The notes under the pieces were generated by a model. It saw nothing but the letters and a program-made list of their open reading frames with translations, did no database searches and was not told the DNA's origin. From Antarctobacter albus (GTDB lineage Bacteria; Pseudomonadota; Alphaproteobacteria; Rhodobacterales; Rhodobacteraceae): a stretch of DNA of 64,000 nucleotides. The DNA lies in contig NZ_FMZI01000012.1 in NCBI RefSeq assembly GCF_900101505.1, positions 62,001 through 126,000 on the forward strand, in the 5' to 3' direction. Within the stretch, counting starts at the first letter, position 1. Each line of letters opens with the position of its first letter. Positions 46,557 to 55,724 of this stretch are shown here, piece by piece. Both the position numbers and the translations under genes were made by a program.

Positions 46557-46582
46557 CCCGCACTTCGATCGCCAAACACCCG

Positions 46583-46605
46583 GCCCGGGGGATCAGACCC
46601 CGGGC
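46583..46605. terminator. Hairpin between convergent moc-like and paa-region genes
   Basis: Perfect 8-bp stem GCCCGGGG / CCCCGGGC with a 7-base loop, lying 27 bp after the PanB-like stop and overlapping the stop codon of the opposing MDR gene. There is no T-run. It may serve as a shared, rho-assisted end signal. Confidence 0.4.
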
Positions 46606-47654
46606 GGGATCAGGACGAACTTGCCGACATGGGTCTTGGCCAGGAAATCCCTCTGCGCCGTCACGATCTGGTGCAGCGGATAGGTCCGGGCCACCAGCGG
46701 GCGGATCTCGCCCCGTTCGACATAGCCGATGAGGTCGGGAAAGACCGTCTCATCCCAGGCCGTGGTGCCGATCACCTGCCGGTCGTGCAGGTACAGCTCG
46801 CGCATGTCCAGCGGCACCACCGGCCCGGCGATGGCCCCGGAGCTCACCAGCCGCCCGCCCCGCCGCAGCACCGCGAGCCTGCCCGGAAACCCGTCCCCGG
46901 CGGCATTGTCGACCACCAGGTCGATGCTGCCGGCGCCCAGAACCTTTTCCGGGTCATCCGCCCGTGCGATGCACCGGGATGCCCCCAGCTCGTACAGCAG
47001 CTCCATCTTGCCGGGGCTGGTCTGGGCAATGACCTCGGCACCGCGCCGCGCGGCCAGTTGCACCGTGGCCGAGCCCACCCCGCCCGAGGCGCCGCTGACC
47101 AGCACACGCTCTCCGGCGCGCAGTCCCGCGCGCTGCAGCATGTTCTCGGCCGTGCCGTAGGCGCAGGGCACAGAGGCCAGCTCCGCATCGCTCCAGTCGC
47201 AGTCGACGGAAAAGACCTCGGTCGCGGGCACCTTGACGTATTGGGCAAAGGCACCGTCGAAATCCGACGCCATCCACACCGTGTCCATATGATCGAAACC
47301 GCGCGTCCGCATGCAGGGCCGCACCAGGACCCGCCGACCGATCAGTTTCTGGTCCGCATCCGGCGCCGCCTGCACGACCCGTCCGCAGCAATCGGTGCCC
47401 TGGATCAGCGGAAAGGGCGTGGCCGCGTTCCAGCCCCCATCGGCGCGCTCCTCGGGCGGTCCATCGGAGGTGGCCGCCGTGTCCGTCGTGACCCCGGAGG
47501 AATACCAGCCCAGGCGCGTGTTGATCTCGGTGTTGTTCACACCAGCGGCCAGAACTTTCAACAGTACCTCGCCGGGGCCGGGGACGGGCACCGGGACGTC
47601 GCGATATTCCAGCCGGTCGTATCCACCGTTGCCCGTGGTGACGACCGCTTTCAT
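46593..47654 (-). CDS. Medium-chain dehydrogenase/quinone oxidoreductase family protein
   Basis: A 353-residue MDR protein of the quinone-oxidoreductase/zinc ADH type: MKAVVTTGNGGYDRLEYRDV, RVLVSGASGGVGSATVQLAA (NADP-binding) and VDNAAGDGFPGRLAVLRRGG. A stretch with TDCCGRVV and RPCMRTRGFDHM resembles a relaxed metal site. The ATG at 47654 is the family start; an in-frame GTG at 47681 or TTG at 47687 would overlap the tetR-type gene end. It follows the PaaR gene closely, so it is probably under the same control. Its substrate is unknown. Confidence 0.82.
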   Translation of the reverse strand: MKAVVTTGNGGYDRLEYRDVPVPVPGPGEVLLKVLAAGVNNTEINTRLGWYSSGVTTDTAATSDGPPEERADGGWNAATPFPLIQGTDCCGRVVQAAPDADQKLIGRRVLVRPCMRTRGFDHMDTVWMASDFDGAFAQYVKVPATEVFSVDCDWSDAELASVPCAYGTAENMLQRAGLRAGERVLVSGASGGVGSATVQLAARRGAEVIAQTSPGKMELLYELGASRCIARADDPEKVLGAGSIDLVVDNAAGDGFPGRLAVLRRGGRLVSSGAIAGPVVPLDMRELYLHDRQVIGTTAWDETVFPDLIGYVERGEIRPLVARTYPLHQIVTAQRDFLAKTHVGKFVLIPPGV

Positions 47655-47673
47655 GGTCGCGGGCAAAGGTGTC

Positions 47674-48270
47674 TCAGACACCTTCAATCCCCTTCAGCGT
47701 CAAGTTGGTGACAAGCTGGGCGTATTCCTCGCGGGCATCGCTGCCGGCACCACCGTTCCACATGTAGTACCAGTTCAACATGCCAAAGACGGACATGGTG
47801 ACAGAGCGCAGCTTGCGCGCATCCGCCGCCAGCGGATCTGGCGCGATCTCGGCCAGGATGGCCGAGAGATGGTTGACCATGTCGCGCTGGTAGGCGCGCA
47901 GCACCTTCTGCTTGTCCTCGGGCAGGGCCTCCAGCGCGGAAATCTGCACCTTGTGGTGGTCGTCGGCGCCCTGGTAGGCCCGCAGCACCGCGCGCACGGT
48001 GTCCAGCAGACGATCCTGCGGGGTGGCACCCGGCGCGGGATCAACGCAGACACGGGCGTGCAGGGCCGACAGGTAGCTGTCCAGCAGGTCGAACAGCAGC
48101 GCGTCCTTGCCCGCGTAGTAGTGGTAGATATTGGCCTTCGAGATGCCGCAGCCCGCCGCAATCCGGTTCATCGAGGCGCGGTCGAATCCTTCGGCGGCAA
48201 AGACCTGTGCCGCGCAGTTCAGGATTTGCGCGCGTTTCTCGTCGTGATCCTTGGCGATGGGGCGTGCCAC
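47674..48270 (-). CDS. paaR: TetR family regulator of phenylacetate genes (PaaR)
   Basis: A 198-residue TetR-type regulator: HTH in FDRASMNRIAAGCGISKANI and a C-terminal ligand domain typical of PaaR, which is released from DNA by phenylacetyl-CoA. GTG start at 48270 with AGGAGAGACC in front. Its own promoter holds the palindrome ACTGACC-GATT-GGTCGGT, and a matching one stands before paaJ, so it should repress both itself and the paa operon. The MDR gene follows directly. Confidence 0.9.
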   Translation of the reverse strand: MARPIAKDHDEKRAQILNCAAQVFAAEGFDRASMNRIAAGCGISKANIYHYYAGKDALLFDLLDSYLSALHARVCVDPAPGATPQDRLLDTVRAVLRAYQGADDHHKVQISALEALPEDKQKVLRAYQRDMVNHLSAILAEIAPDPLAADARKLRSVTMSVFGMLNWYYMWNGGAGSDAREEYAQLVTNLTLKGIEGV

Positions 48271-48324
48271 GGTCTCTCCTCGCTCCCTGTCCCGATCCTT
48301 TACCGGGGTTTGGCGGGGAAATTA

Positions 48325-48342
48325 ACTGACCGATTGGTCGGT
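48325..48342. promoter_or_regulatory. PaaR box in front of paaR
   Basis: ACTGACC-GATT-GGTCGGT, an 18-bp palindrome preceded by ATTA, 55 bp upstream of the paaR start. It shares GACC-N4-GGTC and the ATTAA flank with the site before paaJ at 56948-56965. Confidence 0.7.
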
Positions 48343-48369
48343 GACAACATCGGACAGGACCGGGCCGCC

Positions 48370-49140
48370 TCAGGCCGCCGCCGACAGCCTGTCCAGCCCC
48401 GGCGCGGGCAGGCGCTGCAACAGCCGCGCCGTCCCGGCCCGACAGGCCGGACCGGCCCAGGCCTCGGGCAGCACGAAATCCGGAAGTTCCGGCACTTTCA
48501 GCACGATACGCCGCCAGCTGTGCACGATCAGCACCCGCAGGGCGGCGGTTTGCAGCGGGTCCGGCGCACTGGCGGCCGCCAGCGCCGCCTCGGCCCGCGT
48601 CAGCCGGGCCGCCAGGTCAGCCGACAGCGCCACGGTCATCGCGTCGCAGGTCTTGTCGCGCATCCAGCGCGGCAAAGGCCTGTCGGGATCGATCGGCGTG
48701 GCAAAGGCCTCTGCCCCGGCGGGCGGATGCGCGGTCAACACCGCGTGCGGCGTGACCCAGACATCGTTTCGCGTCCATTCCAGCGGAGAGGCCGGATCGG
48801 TCAGCACCAGAAAAGCCGCCTCGGCGGGTGGATCGGTGGCATAGATGCGCGGGCTGGCGGCCACGGTCTGCGCCCGACCTTCGGGCGTCAGGCGGTACAG
48901 ACTGGACCGGCCCGCACGCTCGCTTTCGATCCAGCCGTCCTTGCGCAGGCGGTGCAGGGCCACGCGCATGGCTTCGGGTTTTATCCCGACACGGCTCATG
49001 ATCTCACCCAGGACAGTGCCCGGCAGGGCCGAGCCATCCTGCGCAAGATCACCGAAGACGGTGACAAGCAGCGACCAGACGCGCGGGGGGATCTCCCCCC
49101 GCAGGTCACTGACCGCTGCTTCGAAGGCCGTGCTGTCCAT
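48370..49140 (-). CDS. paaX: PaaX family transcriptional regulator
   Basis: A 256-residue PaaX-type regulator: GEIPPRVWSLLVTVFGDLA, winged HTH IMSRVGIKPEAMRVALHRLR, then the PaaX-specific C-terminal domains (LVIHSWRRIVLKVPELPDFV). PaaX represses phenylacetate genes in gammaproteobacteria and responds to phenylacetyl-CoA. It lies 16 bp after paaZ, at the end of the paa operon, beside a second regulator of the same pathway, PaaR. Confidence 0.9.
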   Translation of the reverse strand: MDSTAFEAAVSDLRGEIPPRVWSLLVTVFGDLAQDGSALPGTVLGEIMSRVGIKPEAMRVALHRLRKDGWIESERAGRSSLYRLTPEGRAQTVAASPRIYATDPPAEAAFLVLTDPASPLEWTRNDVWVTPHAVLTAHPPAGAEAFATPIDPDRPLPRWMRDKTCDAMTVALSADLAARLTRAEAALAAASAPDPLQTAALRVLIVHSWRRIVLKVPELPDFVLPEAWAGPACRAGTARLLQRLPAPGLDRLSAAA

Positions 49141-49156
49141 CGTCTCCTGTCTGCGC

Positions 49157-51193
49157 TCAGGCGCTGTAGGCGTTCATCGTCAGCAGCTCGTATTCGGCCA
49201 CTTTCTCGCCATCCTGGTTGGTCAGCGTCACGTGCCAGCGCACTTCGCCATACTCGTCTGTCCGACGGGTCTTTTGCTTGACGGTCAGGCGCACGTTCAG
49301 CGCATCCCCCGCCACCACCGGCTTCATGAAGCGTAGCCCGTCCAGCCCGGTATTGGCCAGCACAGGGCCCTCGTTCGGCTCGACGAACATGCCCGCCGCA
49401 AAACTCAGCAGCAGGTAGCCATGCGCGACACGCCCCGGGAAGAAGGGATTCCGCGCCGCGGCCTCCTCGTCCATGTGGGCATAGAAGGTGTCGCCGGTGA
49501 ATTCCGCGAAATGCTCGATGTCGGCAAGCGTGATCTCACGCGGGCCCGCATGCAGCGTCTCGCCAATCGCCAGGTCGTCGAAGCCACGTGTAAAGGGATG
49601 CGCCGGGGCCTCGACCTCTGCCGCGCCGGGCACCCAGCGGTTGCCGATGGCGCTCAGCATGTCCGGGCTGCCCTGGATCGAGGTCCGCTGCATGTAGTGC
49701 ATCACGCCACGCACGCCGCCCATTTCCTCGCCGCCGCCCGCGCGGCCGGGACCGCCGTGGACAAGATGCGGCATCGGCGAACCATGCCCGGTGCTTTCCT
49801 TCATGCTGTTGCGGTCGTTGAAGTACAGCCGCCCGTGGAAGGCGCCCGCGCCCAGCGCAACCTCGCGCGCGACCGCCGGATCATGGGTGATGACAGAGGC
49901 CACCAGCGACCCGCCGCCGCGATTGGCGATCTGCACCGCGTGCCCCAGGTCGCGATAGCCCATGACGGTGGACACGGGGCCAAAGGCCTCGGTGTCGTGG
50001 ATGCGCTCTGCCTTGTCCGGGTCGGCGCAGTGGAACAGCATCGGCGGCAGGAAGGCACCCTTGGCCCCATCCGCGCCATGCACCTCGAAGGCATCGGGGT
50101 CCCCATAAACACGCTCTGCCTCGGCGCCGATCACCGCCGCCTTTTCAAGAACGTCGCGTTTCTGGCCGTTGGAGACCAGCGCCCCCATGCGCGTGGCCTC
50201 TGCCCGGGGATCGCCGATCGGCGTCTTGGCCAGCCGCGCGCTCAGCGCCTCGATCACCGCCGGAACATGTGCCTCGGGCGCGATGATGCGGCGGATCGCG
50301 GTACATTTCTGCCCCGCCTTCACGGTCATCTCGCGGTGCACTTCCTTGACGAAGAGATCGAATTCGGGCGTGCCGGGTTCGGCGTCCGGCCCCAGGATCG
50401 AGGCGTTCAGGCTGTCCTGTTCGGCCACGAAGCGCACCGATTCACGCAACAGGTGCGGGTTCGACCGCAATTTCAGCGCCGTATCCGCCGAGCCGGTGAA
50501 ACTCACCGCGTCCTGGCAGGTCAGCCGGTCCAGCATGTCGCCCAGGCCGCCCGCCACGAATTGCAGCGCGCCCTCGGGCAGCAGACCGCTTTCCAGCATC
50601 AGCCGCACCGCCAGTTCGGTGACGTAGCAAGTGGCGGTGGCCGGCTTCACGATGGCAGGCACCCCCGCCAGCAGGGTCGGCCCCAGCTTTTCCAGCATCC
50701 CCCAGACCGGGAAGTTGAAGGCGTTGATATGCACCGCGACACCCTGCAGCGGCGTGCAGATGTGATGGCCAAGGAACTGCCCCGAGCGCGACATCTGTTC
50801 GACATCGCCGTCCAGGTAGACATGCCCGTCCGGCATCTCTCGCCGCCCCTTGGAGGCAAAGACGAACAGCGTTGCAATGCCGCCGTCGATGTCCAGCCCG
50901 TGGTCGCGCGCCGTCGCCCCGGTGTTGAACGACAGGTCGTAAAGCGCCTCTTTGTGCTGCGACAGGTGCTGCGCCAGCGCCTTGAGCATCTTGGCGCGCT
51001 GGTGGAAGGTCATAGCGCGCAGCGCCGGGCCGCCTTTGTCGCGGGCGAAGGCCAACATCGCCTCGACGTCCAGCGCGTCGTTGCCCGCGTGGCCCAGCAC
51101 CTCGCCGGTGACCGCGTTTTCAAAGCTGCGTGCGCCGGTGCCCGGTGCAACCCATTGGCCCGCCGCATAGCTCTTGATCTCAAGAAGGCTCAT
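49157..51193 (-). CDS. paaZ: Bifunctional oxepin-CoA hydrolase / 3-oxo-5,6-dehydrosuberyl-CoA semialdehyde dehydrogenase PaaZ
   Basis: A 678-residue two-domain enzyme. The N-terminal aldehyde dehydrogenase domain has DAVSFTGSADTALKL, the catalytic region VKAGQKCTAIRRIIAP with its Cys, and FVAEQDSLNASILGPD. The C-terminal MaoC-type hydratase domain has FTGDTFYAHMDEEAAARNPF and RVAHGYLLLSFAAGMFV. It opens the oxepin ring formed from phenylacetyl-CoA epoxide and oxidises the aldehyde. The ATG at 51193 has GGGGGAAGG in front. It is full length, so both activities are expected. Confidence 0.95.
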   Translation of the reverse strand: MSLLEIKSYAAGQWVAPGTGARSFENAVTGEVLGHAGNDALDVEAMLAFARDKGGPALRAMTFHQRAKMLKALAQHLSQHKEALYDLSFNTGATARDHGLDIDGGIATLFVFASKGRREMPDGHVYLDGDVEQMSRSGQFLGHHICTPLQGVAVHINAFNFPVWGMLEKLGPTLLAGVPAIVKPATATCYVTELAVRLMLESGLLPEGALQFVAGGLGDMLDRLTCQDAVSFTGSADTALKLRSNPHLLRESVRFVAEQDSLNASILGPDAEPGTPEFDLFVKEVHREMTVKAGQKCTAIRRIIAPEAHVPAVIEALSARLAKTPIGDPRAEATRMGALVSNGQKRDVLEKAAVIGAEAERVYGDPDAFEVHGADGAKGAFLPPMLFHCADPDKAERIHDTEAFGPVSTVMGYRDLGHAVQIANRGGGSLVASVITHDPAVAREVALGAGAFHGRLYFNDRNSMKESTGHGSPMPHLVHGGPGRAGGGEEMGGVRGVMHYMQRTSIQGSPDMLSAIGNRWVPGAAEVEAPAHPFTRGFDDLAIGETLHAGPREITLADIEHFAEFTGDTFYAHMDEEAAARNPFFPGRVAHGYLLLSFAAGMFVEPNEGPVLANTGLDGLRFMKPVVAGDALNVRLTVKQKTRRTDEYGEVRWHVTLTNQDGEKVAEYELLTMNAYSA

Positions 51194-51258
51194 CCTTCCC
51201 CCCTGTCCTGCCGGTCGCACCCGGCGGTTCATTGAATCTCTGTCTCAGGCCCGTTTGT

Positions 51259-52020
51259 TCAGGCCGTCTCTGTCAGGCCCAGCCGGGCCAGCGCAGCATC
51301 CAGCCGCTTTTCCCATTCGGCGCGCATCTCGGGCGCGCTGGCGTGGCGCAGGCCCCAGGCCTGCAGTTGCGCCATACGGTCATCGGACGGATCGCCAAAG
51401 ACCGCCGCCACGCGCGGGCGCCAGTAGGCCAGGCTCTTGGCAATCGCCGCCCCCTGCCCCTCGGCCCCCAGCCGCTCCAGCCCTTCTTCGGCCAGTTCGG
51501 TATGGCGCCGTTCCACCGGCAGGACCTCGCGCAGCGCTTCGGCCAGCGGCTGGTAGGTGACGCGCACCATGTCCTCCAGCTGCACGGAGACCGCATGGCC
51601 CATGCAGAGGTTCATCACCACCGCGTCGGCCCAGCCGTCCAGCGGGTAATTGAAGACGGACAGGCGCATGTCATGGGTGGACCGTGTCGATCCCGGCGCC
51701 GTGTCGCGCGGCAGACGGTCGGTCCAGGGATGGTGGCCGACGTAGCGGTCGGTATTGGCGCCGAATTCGCCCATCAGGCGCAGCACCTTGTCGGCGTGAT
51801 CGGTCTTTTCCAGCACGATCCGGGCGGCGGCGATGCGTTCCTTGATCCCCGGCCCGTCGTTGATCACATCGGCAAAGCCCGCCGCCCCCGCCAGTTCGCT
51901 GTCGACGAAGATGCTCATCAGCTTCATCAGTTCGGCGCGGTAGCGGGGCGGCACGTTGGCAGGGTTGGTCAGCCGCCCGCCCTGGGCCAGGTAGTCGGCA
52001 ATGTTCATCTCGTCCGTCAT
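51259..52020 (-). CDS. PF05138 ferritin-like protein inserted in the paa operon (PaaA/PaaC relative)
   Basis: A 253-residue helical protein of the phenylacetic acid catabolic (PaaA/PaaC) superfamily, between paaE and paaZ. Possible iron-site pieces are FVDSELAGAAGFADV, VLEKTDHADKVL, HAVSVQLEDMVRVTYQPLAE and VERRHTELAEEG (E-R-R-H). It differs from both PaaA and PaaC encoded upstream. Rhodobacterales paa operons commonly carry such an extra gene, whose function is not settled. It could be a further oxygenase subunit or a protective protein. Confidence 0.78.
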   Translation of the reverse strand: MTDEMNIADYLAQGGRLTNPANVPPRYRAELMKLMSIFVDSELAGAAGFADVINDGPGIKERIAAARIVLEKTDHADKVLRLMGEFGANTDRYVGHHPWTDRLPRDTAPGSTRSTHDMRLSVFNYPLDGWADAVVMNLCMGHAVSVQLEDMVRVTYQPLAEALREVLPVERRHTELAEEGLERLGAEGQGAAIAKSLAYWRPRVAAVFGDPSDDRMAQLQAWGLRHASAPEMRAEWEKRLDAALARLGLTETA

Positions 52021-52031
52021 GGCGTCCCCCT

Positions 52032-53099
52032 TTACTGGTCGTAGTCCACGACCACACGGTCGGTGAGCGGATAGGACTGGCAGGACAGGACGTAGCCTCG
52101 TTCGACCTCGTAATCCTCCAGCGCGTGGTTGGCGATCATCTCGACCTCGCCCTCGATCACCCGGCACTTGCAGGTGGAACAGACCCCGGCCTTGCAGGCA
52201 TAGGGCGCGTCCATCGCGTTTTCCAAAGCCGCGTCGAGAACCGAAAGGTCCTTGTCCATCTCGAAGCTGCGCGTGGTGCCGTCCAGCGTGACGGTGGCCT
52301 GCGTGCGCGCCGCCTGCGTGCCCGCCTCGGCGCTGGTGGCCTTGCGCGCCAGCCGTCCGGGCTGGGCGCTTGCAAACAGTTCGAACTTGATCTGTTCCTC
52401 GGACAGGCCGTGATCCTTCAACGCCTTGGCAATGCCCAGCATCATCGGCTCCGGCCCGCAGATAAAGGCGGTGTCGACATTCTCGACGTCGATCCAGTGT
52501 TCGAAGAGCGCGGCGCATTTCTCGGCATCCACACGGCCCTGGAACAGGTCGATGTCCATCGCGTCCGATTCCAGCACGTGGATGATGTTCAGCCGGCCCA
52601 TGTAGAGGTTTTTAAGGTCCTCCAGCTCCTCGCGGAACATGATCGAATTCACGCCCCGGTTGGCATAGACCAGCGTGAAATCCGACCGGGGTTCCGTCGC
52701 CAGGACGGTCTTGAGGATCGACAGCACCGGGGTGATCCCCGACCCGCCCGCAAAGCCCAGGTAGCTACGCTGTGCCGTGGCGTCGAGCGGGGTGTGAAAG
52801 CTGCCCATCGGCTCCATCGCTTCCAGCACCATGCCCGGTTGCAGGTCCTCATTGGCCCAGGTCGAAAAGGCGCCGCCATCGACCTTCTTGATCCCCACCT
52901 GCAACAGGCCCTCTCCCCGACCGGCGCAGATGGAATAGGAGCGGCGCACCTCGGTGCCGCCGAAATCGCGGCGGAAGGTCAGGTACTGCCCCTGGATAAA
53001 GTCAAAGCTTTCGCCGTTCGCTGGTTCCAGCGTCACGACAACCGCATCGCGGATGGTCTTTTTCACGTCACGGACGGTCAGTTCATGAAAGCGCGGCAT
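52032..53099 (-). CDS. paaE: Phenylacetyl-CoA epoxidase reductase PaaE
   Basis: A 355-residue NADPH-dependent reductase with an FAD domain first (RRSYSICAGRGEGLLQVGIK), then NAD(P) binding (LGFAGGSGITPVLSILKTVL) and a C-terminal plant-type [2Fe-2S] domain (YACKAGVCSTCKCRVIEGEV, last Cys in SCQSYP). It supplies electrons to the PaaABC epoxidase. ATG 53099 is preferred, with GAGGAG in front; a GTG three codons upstream is possible. Confidence 0.94.
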   Translation of the reverse strand: MPRFHELTVRDVKKTIRDAVVVTLEPANGESFDFIQGQYLTFRRDFGGTEVRRSYSICAGRGEGLLQVGIKKVDGGAFSTWANEDLQPGMVLEAMEPMGSFHTPLDATAQRSYLGFAGGSGITPVLSILKTVLATEPRSDFTLVYANRGVNSIMFREELEDLKNLYMGRLNIIHVLESDAMDIDLFQGRVDAEKCAALFEHWIDVENVDTAFICGPEPMMLGIAKALKDHGLSEEQIKFELFASAQPGRLARKATSAEAGTQAARTQATVTLDGTTRSFEMDKDLSVLDAALENAMDAPYACKAGVCSTCKCRVIEGEVEMIANHALEDYEVERGYVLSCQSYPLTDRVVVDYDQ

Positions 53100-53111
53100 G
53101 GGCCTCACTCC

Positions 53112-53570
53112 TCAGATGCACTTGAAATAGTCGAAAGGCTCCAGGCAGTCGCTACACCGCCAATGCGCCTTGCAGGGGGTCGAGCCGAACTGGCTCACAC
53201 GGGTGACGTTCCTGGACCCGCAATGCGGGCACTTTTCCGGTCCGCCCGCGGCTTGTGGCGGGGCGATCCCGTAGTCCTCCAGCCGGGACCGCCCCTTCTC
53301 GCTCAGCCAGTCCGTCGTCCAGGGCGGAGCGATCCGCGTCTCGATCTTGACGTCCTTGATGCCACGGTCGCGCAACGCGGTCTCGATATCCATCGAGATC
53401 ACGCTGGTCGCCGGACAACCGGAATAGGTCGGCGTCACCGCCACGGTGACGGTCTCGCCCTCCAGCACCACCTCGCGCACGATGCCCAGGTCGACGACCG
53501 AGATCACGGGGATCTCGGGGTCCGGCACCTCGTCCAGCCAGCCCCAGATCTGATCCACACTCACGGTCAT
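53112..53570 (-). CDS. paaD: Phenylacetyl-CoA epoxidase maturation protein PaaD
   Basis: A 152-residue DUF59 protein (WLDEVPDPEIPVISVVDLGI; VTPTYSGCPATSVISMDIET) with a C-terminal four-cysteine zinc-ribbon-like part (KCPHCGSRNVTRVS, HWRCSDCLEPFDYFKC). PaaD is needed for an active epoxidase, probably for metal centre assembly. It is 6 bp after paaC and 12 bp before paaE. Confidence 0.94.
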   Translation of the reverse strand: MTVSVDQIWGWLDEVPDPEIPVISVVDLGIVREVVLEGETVTVAVTPTYSGCPATSVISMDIETALRDRGIKDVKIETRIAPPWTTDWLSEKGRSRLEDYGIAPPQAAGGPEKCPHCGSRNVTRVSQFGSTPCKAHWRCSDCLEPFDYFKCI

Positions 53571-53576
53571 GGCGGT

Positions 53577-54338
53577 TTACCAGCGCGCGCCCGGATAGGC
53601 CCGTTGCAACCACTGCATCTGCGTCAGCATGTGGCCCAGGTGTTCCGAATGCCGGAACCCGGTCTTGCCGCCCGCATGGGCAAAATCGCTGTCGGGGATG
53701 ACCAGCGTGGCCTCGCTCATGGTCTCCTGCACCGCCGCGTCCCAGGCCGCGCGCAAGGACGACGGCTCCGGCGCAATGCCTTCACCCGCCATGATCCCGC
53801 TGACCTCGTCATCGGTGAACATCTCACCCGCGTAGGGCCAGAGCAGGTCCAGCGCCGCCTGCATCCGCCGGTGGCTCTCGCTGGTGCCGTCGCCCAGGCC
53901 GATCACCGTGTCGCGCGAGCGTTCGACGTGATAGGCCACTTCCTTGACCGCCTTCGCCGCGATCCCCGCCACCCGCTCGTCCGAGGACCCGGCCAGCTTT
54001 TGCAGCAGCAGAACATGCGCCTGGTCAAAGAGATACTGCCGCATCATCGTCTGGCCGAAATCGCCGTTCGGCTGTTCCGCCAGCAGGACGTTGCGGAAAT
54101 CCCAGGCGTCGCGCAGCATCGCCAGATCGTCGGCGGACCGGCCCTCACCCTCGACCTCGCCGGCAAGGCCCAGCCACATCTGCGTCTGCCCGATCAGGTC
54201 CAGCGCGGTGTTGGCCAGCGCGATATCCTCTTCCAGCACCGGCGCATGTCCGCACCATTCGCTGACCCTGTGACCCAGCACGAGGGTATTGTCCCCCATC
54301 CGGCAGAGGAATTCGAAAAACGCCATGTCGCGAGTCAT
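53577..54338 (-). CDS. paaC: Phenylacetyl-CoA epoxidase subunit PaaC
   Basis: A 253-residue structural subunit of the 1,2-phenylacetyl-CoA epoxidase: FFEFLCRMGDNTLVLGHRVS, LANTALDLIGQTQMWLGLAG and FAHAGGKTGFRHSEHLGHML. It shares the PaaA fold but lacks a functional diiron site and holds PaaA in place. The ATG at 54338 overlaps the paaB stop (TAATG). Confidence 0.94.
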   Translation of the reverse strand: MTRDMAFFEFLCRMGDNTLVLGHRVSEWCGHAPVLEEDIALANTALDLIGQTQMWLGLAGEVEGEGRSADDLAMLRDAWDFRNVLLAEQPNGDFGQTMMRQYLFDQAHVLLLQKLAGSSDERVAGIAAKAVKEVAYHVERSRDTVIGLGDGTSESHRRMQAALDLLWPYAGEMFTDDEVSGIMAGEGIAPEPSSLRAAWDAAVQETMSEATLVIPDSDFAHAGGKTGFRHSEHLGHMLTQMQWLQRAYPGARW

Positions 54339-54676
54339 TACATCGCCCCCACTTCTTCGGGGATGTCGAAGAAGGTCGGGTGACGATAGACCTTGGACTC
54401 CGACGGCTCGTAGAGCGGCCCCTTGTCCGAAGGCGAGGAGGCCGCGATATGCCTTGCCTCGACCACCCAGATGCTGACACCCTCGTTGCGGCGGGTATAG
54501 ACGTCGCGGGCGTTCTTGACGGCCATGTCCGCGTCCGGCGCGTGCAGCGACCCGACGTGGCGGTGGCTCATGCCGTGCTGGCCACGGATGAAGACCTCCC
54601 AGAGCGGCCATTCATGGCGCTTGGGTTTCGTGGCTTGATCCGGCGTGTCCGGATAGGCTGCGTTCGGGGAACTCAT
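54338..54676 (-). CDS. paaB: Phenylacetyl-CoA epoxidase subunit PaaB
   Basis: A 112-residue small subunit: WPLWEVFIRGQHGMSHRHVG, SLHAPDADMAVKNARDVYTR and EGVSIWVVEARHIAAS. PaaB bridges PaaA-PaaC dimers in the epoxidase. The stop overlaps the paaC start. It lies 45 bp downstream of paaA. Confidence 0.94.
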   Translation of the reverse strand: MSSPNAAYPDTPDQATKPKRHEWPLWEVFIRGQHGMSHRHVGSLHAPDADMAVKNARDVYTRRNEGVSIWVVEARHIAASSPSDKGPLYEPSESKVYRHPTFFDIPEEVGAM

Positions 54677-54721
54677 CTCAACTTCCTCCCAATCTCGATA
54701 CCGGGCGCACCCGGGGGGCCA

Positions 54722-55699
54722 TCACTCGGCCGCGACCTTGCGCGCGGCCTTCTTCTCGGCATGGGCCAGCAGCCCGTCGCGCACCCATTTGCCGTCGTCC
54801 CAGGCCTTGTTCCGCGCCGCCAGACGTTCGCGATTGCACGGCCCGTTGCCCTTGAGCACGTCAAAGAACTCGGACCAGTCGGGCTGCGAGAAATCGTAGT
54901 GCCCGGTCTCCTCGTTCCATTTCAGGTTCTCGTCCGGGACGGTCAGCCCAAGGTATTCGGCCTGCGGCACGGTCTGGTCGACGAACTTCTGACGCAGCTC
55001 GTCATTGGTGTTCATCTTGATCTTCCAGGCCATCGACTGCTCGGAATGCACGGATTCCTTGTCCGAGGGGCCGAACATCATCAGGGACGGATACCAGAAA
55101 CGGTTTAGCGCATCCTGCGCCATCTTCTTCTGCGCCGGCGTGCCAGAGGCCATCTTCATCATGATGTCGTAGCCCTGCCGCTGGTGGAACGACTCCTCCT
55201 TGCAGATGCGGATCATCGCGCGGGAATAAGGGCCAAAGGACGTCCGCTGAAGCGGCACCTGGTTCATGATCGCCGCGCCATCCACCAGCCAGCCGACCGC
55301 GCCCATGTCGGCCCAGGTCAGCGTGGGATAGTTGAAGATGGACGAATATTTCATCCGCCCGTCGAGCAGCATCTCGGTGATCTCGTCGCGGGTCACACCC
55401 AGCGTCTCGGCGGCGCAATACAGGTAGAGCCCGTGCCCCGCCTCGTCCTGCACCTTGGCCAGCAGGATCGCCTTGCGCTCCAGCGTCGGCGCGCGGGTGA
55501 TCCAGTTGCCCTCGGGCAGCTGGCCGACGATTTCCGAATGCGCGTGCTGGCCGATCTGGCGGATCAGCGTCTTGCGATAGCCCAGCGGCATCCAGTCCTT
55601 GGGCTCGATCTTCTCGCCCGCGTCGATGCGGGCCTGGAAGGCGGCAAGTTTCTCGGGGTCTTCCTGCGTCGCCTCCGACTTGATCATCTGTGCATACAT
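54722..55699 (-). CDS. paaA: Phenylacetyl-CoA epoxidase catalytic subunit PaaA
   Basis: A 325-residue diiron oxygenase subunit that turns phenylacetyl-CoA into the ring 1,2-epoxide. Iron ligand motifs are [10 protein letters not shown] (Glu86, His89) and [10 protein letters not shown] (Glu169, His172). The ATG at 55699 is the family start with AGGGAGG before it. It follows paaJ by 25 bp. Confidence 0.95.
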   Translation of the reverse strand: MYAQMIKSEATQEDPEKLAAFQARIDAGEKIEPKDWMPLGYRKTLIRQIGQHAHSEIVGQLPEGNWITRAPTLERKAILLAKVQDEAGHGLYLYCAAETLGVTRDEITEMLLDGRMKYSSIFNYPTLTWADMGAVGWLVDGAAIMNQVPLQRTSFGPYSRAMIRICKEESFHQRQGYDIMMKMASGTPAQKKMAQDALNRFWYPSLMMFGPSDKESVHSEQSMAWKIKMNTNDELRQKFVDQTVPQAEYLGLTVPDENLKWNEETGHYDFSQPDWSEFFDVLKGNGPCNRERLAARNKAWDDGKWVRDGLLAHAEKKAARKVAAE

Positions 55700-55724
55700 G
55701 GCAGAACCTCCCTGCTGATCGACT

